A stretch of DNA of 18,198 nt from JAAEQG01 sp023133475 (GTDB lineage Bacteria; Planctomycetota; Phycisphaerae; UBA1845). Location of the stretch: assembly GCA_030631415.1 (NCBI GenBank), contig DAOVLE010000090.1:1-18198 (forward strand). The letters are read 5' to 3'. The notes beneath the pieces were generated by a model that worked only from the letters and a program-made list of their open reading frames with translations, ran no database searches and was not told where the DNA came from. Shown here one piece after another: positions 14,276-18,198 of the stretch (its first letter is position 1; each line of letters starts with the position of its first letter). The position numbers and the translations under genes were made by a program.

Positions 14276-14962
14276 GTGCTTGAGAAAACATTCATCTTGG
14301 CCCAGAGCGGCGGATTAGGCTTTGACGACCTGATATACCTTCTGGTCGTGGTGCTTTCCATGTTGGGCGGGTTCGGCAAGTGGATCCGCGACCGCTCCGC
14401 GTCCAAGACAGCCCAACTGCAAGAACTTGGGAAGACCCCCAAAGGTTCTCCACCAACACGGCAAGCCCCGGACCGGACCGCTACGGGACGTCCGATCCCA
14501 GCCGCTCAGAGACGCCCCGCCGCGCCTGCTCAGGCCAAACTGCCACAAAGCATTCAGAGGATCGTCGCCCAGGTGTTCGAGAGCGAGACGCAGCTCGAGG
14601 AGGGAACTCCCGCGGAAACCATTATCGTGGCAAAGCCTGCGGGACAGCCTGTCGCCCGGCGGCGTCAGATCAAGGGCACCTCACAGCCACCCCGAGGCAA
14701 AAGAAAAAAACGCCCTGCCAAACCACCACCGCCCAAGCCCTCACGTGCCGAGGAGATGCACGCCGTGACGGAACTGCTGTCCCAAGGGGTATCCACGTCG
14801 CACCGCCGCGGCGGCTTGGGTAATCTGACTTCGCTGTCGATTGCCGAACTGCGGCGGGCGATTGTGTTGAACGAGATTCTAGGGCCGCCGGTGGCTTTGC
14901 GAGATGCGCCCGGATCAGTTGTAGGTCGGGTTCCACTCGCTGCGCCATACCGCGAAGGCTGA
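14276..14962 (+). CDS. hypothetical membrane-anchored Pro/Arg-rich protein
   Basis: A 228-residue protein with no recognised family. It starts with GTG at 14276. One hydrophobic helix (FDDLIYLLVVVLSMLGGFG, about residues 16-34) is followed by a long Pro/Ala/Arg/Lys-rich, probably disordered region (about 40-165). A well-formed motif near the C-terminus, SLSIAELRRAIVLNEILGPP (about 192-211), looks like a conserved interaction helix. The last ~14 residues (VVGRVPLAAPYREG) are read from a GTAGGTCGGG repeat that carries no stop in this frame, so the protein is probably extended compared with relatives. It follows floA after a repeat-filled 154-base gap on the same strand, which suggests a link to the NfeD/FloA machinery. 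The function is unknown. Confidence 0.65.
   Translation: MLEKTFILAQSGGLGFDDLIYLLVVVLSMLGGFGKWIRDRSASKTAQLQELGKTPKGSPPTRQAPDRTATGRPIPAAQRRPAAPAQAKLPQSIQRIVAQVFESETQLEEGTPAETIIVAKPAGQPVARRRQIKGTSQPPRGKRKKRPAKPPPPKPSRAEEMHAVTELLSQGVSTSHRRGGLGNLTSLSIAELRRAIVLNEILGPPVALRDAPGSVVGRVPLAAPYREG
14921..14948. repeat. degenerate GTAGGGYGGG-family copy inside a coding region
   Basis: GTAGGTCGGGTTCCACTCGC followed by TGCGCC resembles the left end of the family with substitutions. It is read in the frame GTA GGT CGG here, so its TAG does not act as a stop, unlike the copies at 10474 and 12965. Confidence 0.6.
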
Positions 14963-14963
14963 T

Positions 14964-14989
14964 AAGTCCAAAGTCCTAAGTCCAAAGTC
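14964..14989. repeat. direct repeat AAGTCCAAAGTC x2
   Basis: Two identical 12-mers (14964-14975 and 14978-14989) are separated by two bases, directly after the stop of the Pro/Arg-rich protein gene. It is a short tandem of the kind found elsewhere in the window. Confidence 0.8.
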
Positions 14990-15022
14990 AGAAACCAGCG
15001 GAACCTCGGACTCGTCCCTGGT

Positions 15023-15064
15023 TGGTGGGTTCCACCTCGCTACGCGAGGTTCCACCCACCCTAC
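15023..15064. repeat. GTAGGGYGGG-family hairpin next to a dehydrogenase stop
   Basis: GGTGGGTTCCACCTCGC (15023-15039) pairs with GCGAGGTTCCACCCACC, with a CCTCGC-tac-GCGAGG core, and ends CCCTAC. It starts six bases beyond the stop of the minus-strand dehydrogenase and can form a strong 3'-end hairpin for transcripts from either side. Confidence 0.8.
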
Positions 15065-15070
15065 AGTCTG

Positions 15071-16030
15071 CTACCGCGGATTGATCTTCAATAGGACCTT
15101 GATGTTCCGGGGATCAGCGGCGGCGGAGAGGGCTTCGCCCGCTTGGTCGATTTGAAATGTGCGGGAGACCATCGAGGAAACATCGATCTCCTTGCGGACC
15201 AGGGCAGCGAGGGCATCACCGAAAGGGCCGCAACGGCTGCCCAAAACGTTAATCTCGTTGATCACCACCGGGGCAAGATTCAAACTGCCCGCATCCGCGA
15301 AAGTGCTCTTGAGCACCAGCGTGCCACGCGGGCGCAACATCTGCATCGCTATGTTAAACCCGTCCGCCGAGCCGGTGCACTCCACCACCACGTCTCGATC
15401 CTGCCTGGGCACCAGATCGTCCGTGGAGACGGCTTGAATGTGCTTCTTCTCACAGAACAGCAGCGTCCCGGGATTGCGCCCGACCGCCAGTAAACGGCAT
15501 CCGACGGCGGCGAGCAACTGAACCACAAGCAGACCCAGACGACCGGTCCCCACCACCGCAACATGCGTTCGCGACTCGATGGGGCACTGCTTGAGCACCT
15601 GGTAAGCGGCAGCCAACGGCTCGACAAACACTGCCTCCTCGTCCGAGATGCCGGCAGGGACTTCGTGGAGATTTATTTCCGGGACGGCGACGAAATCGGC
15701 GAAACAACCGTCGTGCCCGCTAATGCCGATCACCGAGCGGTTGCGACAATGCGTAGCCAACCCCCCATGGCACAGGTCGCACGTACCGCAGGCACAATTG
15801 ATCTCGCCCACCACCCGCCGTCCACGCCACCCACGCGACCCGGACTCGACGGTTCCGACAAACTCATGGCCTAAGACGCCCTTGAACCCCATGTAGCCCT
15901 TGACGATCTCCAGGTCGGTGGCACAGATGCCCGCCCAATGCACCCGCACCAGACACTCACCACGACGCGGCTCGGCGTCGGGATAAGATGCCACGTAGTT
16001 CACGCCATTGTCGTAAACAACAGCCCGCAC
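15071..16030 (-). CDS. zinc-dependent medium-chain alcohol dehydrogenase-like protein
   Basis: A 319-residue medium-chain dehydrogenase/reductase, slightly short for the family (about 340-350). Catalytic zinc ligands are visible: Cys36 (GICATD), His55 and Glu56 (GHEF), and Glu137 (FVEPLA). The structural zinc site is complete: Cys81, Cys84, Cys87, Cys95. The cofactor site has GTGRLG at residues 161-166. The next strand ends AVGRN without the acidic residue that favours NAD, so NADP use is possible. The GTG start at 16030 has a GGGAGGG ribosome binding site about ten bases upstream. The closest general types are threonine/sorbitol-type dehydrogenases, but the substrate cannot be told. It lies between two inverted repeat elements and has no obvious operon partner. 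Confidence 0.9.
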   Translation of the reverse strand: MRAVVYDNGVNYVASYPDAEPRRGECLVRVHWAGICATDLEIVKGYMGFKGVLGHEFVGTVESGSRGWRGRRVVGEINCACGTCDLCHGGLATHCRNRSVIGISGHDGCFADFVAVPEINLHEVPAGISDEEAVFVEPLAAAYQVLKQCPIESRTHVAVVGTGRLGLLVVQLLAAVGCRLLAVGRNPGTLLFCEKKHIQAVSTDDLVPRQDRDVVVECTGSADGFNIAMQMLRPRGTLVLKSTFADAGSLNLAPVVINEINVLGSRCGPFGDALAALVRKEIDVSSMVSRTFQIDQAGEALSAAADPRNIKVLLKINPR

Positions 16031-16104
16031 GGATCAACAACCCTCCCCATCTGCCGTGGAACCCATGATGGCACTAGTGCTCTGTGACGTATATATTGAT
16101 GGAT

Positions 16105-16185
16105 GGGTGGCCCATGGCTTTAGCCGTGGGGGACGCGAATCGGCGGACCATTCGCGTCCCCCACCGCTAAAGCGGTGGGCCACCC
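16105..16185. repeat. 81-bp inverted element (GCTTTAGC family), orientation 2
   Basis: GGGTGGCCCATGGCTTTAGC (from 16105) is the left arm; the right arm ends GGTGGGCCACCC at 16185. The asymmetric halves are in the opposite order to 14149-14230, so the two elements are inverted copies flanking 14.2-16.1 kb. The last base is shared with the stop codon of the HEAT-repeat gene. Confidence 0.85.
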
Positions 16186-17000
16186 TACTTTTGAGGTTTG
16201 AAACCATCGAAAGTCTCACGAGTAACCTGCACGGTCCGCTGCCACCAGTTCTCCTCCGGCGGATATAGTTTGTAATCAAGCCTGCCGGCGCCCTCGAAGG
16301 GATCGTTCGTCTTCGCCCGCCACTTGCGCCACCGATCAGCCAAGTAATCGTATTCCTCGCCGGTCAGGTGCATCAGCGACCGCTCGCTTTGATAGACAAC
16401 CCCAAAATCACGCTGCTCCAAGGCATCAATCAACGCGGTGAGCACCGCCCCCGACCTGAACTGTCGCAGAATCCGGGCAGACAAAACGCGAACATCCCGC
16501 GAGCCGTGACTGCCGAGCAAAACAATTGCCGACCTCTCGCATACCTTGAGTTGCTCATCAGACAGCAGGTTGCGGGCCACCAGCAAATCGAGCCCTTGCA
16601 AAGCCGCCAGGGGCACCTCGCCGCTACCCCGGTCCCCGGGATCGACAGGTTCAACCGATGCCGAGACGATTTCGAGCAGTGGTTCGATCACCTGCCGGGT
16701 GCCGGCTTTGTCCAGGGCACGCACCGCTGCGCAGCGGACCGATCTGTTCCGGTCCGTTCGCGCGATAGTCGTCAAAGCCCGGATCACTACGTCGTTGGTA
16801 AGATGAGTGGCCCGGGAAACACGCACAACCGCATCCCGGCGTATGCCCGGGCTCTCCGCATCCAAAGCCAGCTTCAGGCAAGCGGCACAATCTGCCTCGG
16901 TCATGAACCGTGGGTGCTTCCAGTGGGTGTGTGGATTGTGACATCCCCCCGCGCCAAAAGCTGCCGGCACGATAGCCGACACCAAACAGATGCGAACCAA
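16185..17000 (-). CDS. HEAT-repeat protein, probable lipoprotein
   Basis: About 271 residues if started at the TTG at 17000. This gives a short basic N-terminus, a hydrophobic stretch and the lipobox-like FGAGGC. Alternatives are the ATG at 16904, which loses the signal, or a start in between. The body consists of alpha-helical HEAT/Armadillo-like units, for example SPGIRRDAVVRVSRATHL, NRSVRCAAVRALDKAGTRQV and SRDVRVLSARILRQF. The C-terminal part is rich in Trp and charged residues (ADRWRKWRAKTNDPFEG). Such proteins act as scaffolds; no partner is evident. A longer frame back to 17462 overlaps murI and runs through a repeat, and is rejected. The stop TAG shares its last base with the inverted element at 16105-16185. 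A GTAGGGCGGG repeat lies directly upstream, so the start region may have been altered by it. Confidence 0.65.
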   Translation of the reverse strand: MVRICLVSAIVPAAFGAGGCHNPHTHWKHPRFMTEADCAACLKLALDAESPGIRRDAVVRVSRATHLTNDVVIRALTTIARTDRNRSVRCAAVRALDKAGTRQVIEPLLEIVSASVEPVDPGDRGSGEVPLAALQGLDLLVARNLLSDEQLKVCERSAIVLLGSHGSRDVRVLSARILRQFRSGAVLTALIDALEQRDFGVVYQSERSLMHLTGEEYDYLADRWRKWRAKTNDPFEGAGRLDYKLYPPEENWWQRTVQVTRETFDGFKPQK

Positions 17001-17011
17001 ACGGCGAAGAA

Positions 17012-17032
17012 GGCGGGTGGAACCCGCCCTAC
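17012..17032. repeat. short GTAGGGYGGG-family hairpin between murI and the HEAT gene
   Basis: GGCGGGTGGAACCCGCC with the family end CCCGCCCTAC (17023-17032). It lies in the 64-base gap between the stop of murI and the proposed start of the HEAT-repeat gene, both on the minus strand. Confidence 0.75.
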
Positions 17033-17064
17033 AGCATGCGCGGTGAAGGTCGTGGGCCGGCTGA

Positions 17065-17931
17065 TCAGACCGAGACCCGCAGCCGCCTCGGTGTTGGGGC
17101 GGGTTGGTGCAGGGTGGCAAACTCCTCCGGGCAAATGCGCACCACATCCGTGATGGTGTGCCCCAGAAAGCGGGTGCTGAGAGACGCGAATCGTTGGGTG
17201 TTGTCACTAACATAGCAGAGCAATCTACCACGGTTGCTGTCGTTGGACAACGAACTCGAATCGTGCAACAACTGTTCAACCGCCTCCGAGGTGGCTTCTG
17301 CCGTGTCCACCAGAACCACCGACTCGCCAAGGTATTCGGCAATAGGCCCACGCAGCATGGGATAGTGTGTGCAACCGAGCACCACCACCGCCGGGCGGAG
17401 GCGCCGCACCGCTTCGAGATACTCAGCCACCGCCATCCGCACCAGCGGGTTGCGCTCTTCACGCCCCTCCTCCACGATGGGGACGAACAGGGGGCAGGCC
17501 TTTTGCACTACGGGAATCCGCGGGTTATAGCGATTGATCGCGTTGCGGTATTGGTTGGATGCGATGGTTGCCTCGGTGGCCAGTATGGCGACCAAACCGC
17601 CCTCGGAGGCTTTGGCGGCGGCGGCGGCTCCGGGCTCGACTGTGCCGATCACCGGAACAGCAAACTCGCCCACCAGTTCCGGGACAGCCAACGCACTGGC
17701 AGTGTTGCACGCCACCACGATGCACTTGGGGTCGAAATGCAAGAGGAACTGGAATATCTCCCGAGTGAAGCGCGTAACCGCCTCGGCAGACTTGGGGCCG
17801 TAGGGCACTCTGGCTGTGTCGCCGAAGTAGATCACACTCTCGCCCGGCAGCCGGCGACGCAGCGCACGCACCACGGTCAATCCGCCCAAACCGGAATCGA
17901 AGACGGCAATTGGCCGTTGATCGTTGCTCAC
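17065..17931 (-). CDS. murI: glutamate racemase
   Basis: A 288-residue glutamate racemase that converts L- to D-glutamate for peptidoglycan in the cytoplasm. The family pattern is complete: FDSGLGGLTV at residues 11-20, YFGDTARVPYG at 35-45, catalytic Cys75 in VACNTAS and Cys187 in GCTHYP, plus VDTAEATSEAV. The length is normal (about 260-290). The start is GTG at 17931 with GAGG seven bases upstream. The HEAT-repeat gene follows on the same strand after 64 bases, so the two may be co-transcribed. The presence of murI fits peptidoglycan synthesis in planctomycetes. Confidence 0.97.
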   Translation of the reverse strand: MSNDQRPIAVFDSGLGGLTVVRALRRRLPGESVIYFGDTARVPYGPKSAEAVTRFTREIFQFLLHFDPKCIVVACNTASALAVPELVGEFAVPVIGTVEPGAAAAAKASEGGLVAILATEATIASNQYRNAINRYNPRIPVVQKACPLFVPIVEEGREERNPLVRMAVAEYLEAVRRLRPAVVVLGCTHYPMLRGPIAEYLGESVVLVDTAEATSEAVEQLLHDSSSLSNDSNRGRLLCYVSDNTQRFASLSTRFLGHTITDVVRICPEEFATLHQPAPTPRRLRVSV

Positions 17932-18050
17932 GTCCTTGCCTCGGTAGAATGTTTGCCGGCATCCCTGTCCGCGCCGAAGGGACCATTATCATCATCGTCA
18001 ATCCCGCGTGTTTTTCAAGAGCAAATCTGATCCACGCCCGATGCTCCAGG

Positions 18051-18087
18051 GAAATTGAAAATTGAAAATGAAAAATGGAAAATGGGG
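18051..18087. repeat. A/T-rich GAAAATTGAAAATGG minisatellite
   Basis: Imperfect units of GAAAATTG/AAAATGG. It is the opposite-strand type of the array at 12414-12457. It lies upstream of the murI start. Confidence 0.7.
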
Positions 18088-18103
18088 GGATGGGAAACGT
18101 GAT

Positions 18104-18136
18104 GAATTGAGAATTGAGAATTGAGAATGGAGAATG
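18104..18136. repeat. heptamer tandem repeat (GAATTGA)3 with variant unit
   Basis: Three perfect GAATTGA units (18104-18124), then GAATGGA and a partial unit. A second heptamer array in the window, different in sequence from that at 278-319. Confidence 0.8.
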
Positions 18137-18166
18137 TGGGCGTTCACAACGGCGCCGGGGGATTTA

Positions 18167-18198
18167 GCGGCGACAAGTCCGTAGCGTTTAGCGGCGAC
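18167..18198. repeat. dispersed GCGACAAGTCCG/TTTAGCGGCG repeat, copy 2 (cut by window end)
   Basis: GCGACAAGTCCGTAGCGTTT then AGCGGCGAC aligns with 4571-4597 with a few substitutions. GATTTAGCGGCGAC before it shows that the unit itself is repeated in tandem here. The window ends inside the element. Confidence 0.6.

Noticed and set aside
17001..17462. Extension of the HEAT-repeat frame into murI
   Set aside because: Overlaps murI in another frame and a hairpin repeat; the composition is typical of a shadow frame.
17104..18030. Plus-strand frame of 308 codons opposite murI
   Set aside because: Antisense shadow of a fully recognised glutamate racemase gene.

Overview
The window is GC-rich bacterial DNA that most resembles a chromosome segment of a planctomycete (Planctomycetota, perhaps a Phycisphaerae-like lineage). 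This rests on three things: a large tricorn-type protease with a lipoprotein signal, an NfeD/NfeD/FloA membrane cluster, and a very high density of short dispersed palindromic repeats between genes. The assignment to phylum is an inference; there is no rRNA or tRNA gene in the window.

Layout. Positions 1-342 hold a composite inverted-repeat element and a heptamer tandem repeat. A small secreted, membrane-anchored protein of unknown function (343-1062, minus) is divergent from an NAD-dependent epimerase/dehydratase (1228-2214, plus). That gene is followed by a large polytopic membrane protein of GT-C/DUF2298-like appearance (2322-4478, plus). A repeat-filled gap (4479-4770) precedes the tricorn protease homolog (4771-8229, minus). 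A 459-base gap with a MITE-like repeat and a possible structured RNA leads into a tightly coupled two-gene cassette: an AAA/ABC-type ATPase (8689-9807) overlapping a DUF4276 protein (9800-10477). Next is a plus-strand cluster: long NfeD with a ClpP-class protease domain (10645-12318), short NfeD (12468-12968), flotillin-like FloA (13051-14121) and a proline/arginine-rich membrane-anchored protein (14276-14962). On the minus strand follow a zinc-type medium-chain dehydrogenase (15071-16030), a HEAT-repeat probable lipoprotein (16185-17000) and glutamate racemase MurI (17065-17931). The end (17932-18198) is repeat-rich.

How the genes work together. NfeD and FloA families are known partners in membrane microdomains, so 10645-14962 is probably one functional unit. 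The ATPase and DUF4276 genes overlap by 8 bases and are almost certainly co-translated. Their make-up (ATPase plus a protein with an N-terminal VEG-x-TE motif) resembles OLD/Gabija-like ATPase-nuclease defence modules, although the function of this pair is not established here. MurI supplies D-glutamate for peptidoglycan.

The most unusual property of the window is its repeats. At least six families are present. They sit just behind, or even provide, stop codons; they provide start codons or N-terminal sequence; and they occupy every gap of the NfeD-FloA cluster. The best candidates for something new are the ATPase-DUF4276 cassette with the foldable region in front of it, and the systematic placement of these palindromic elements at gene ends.
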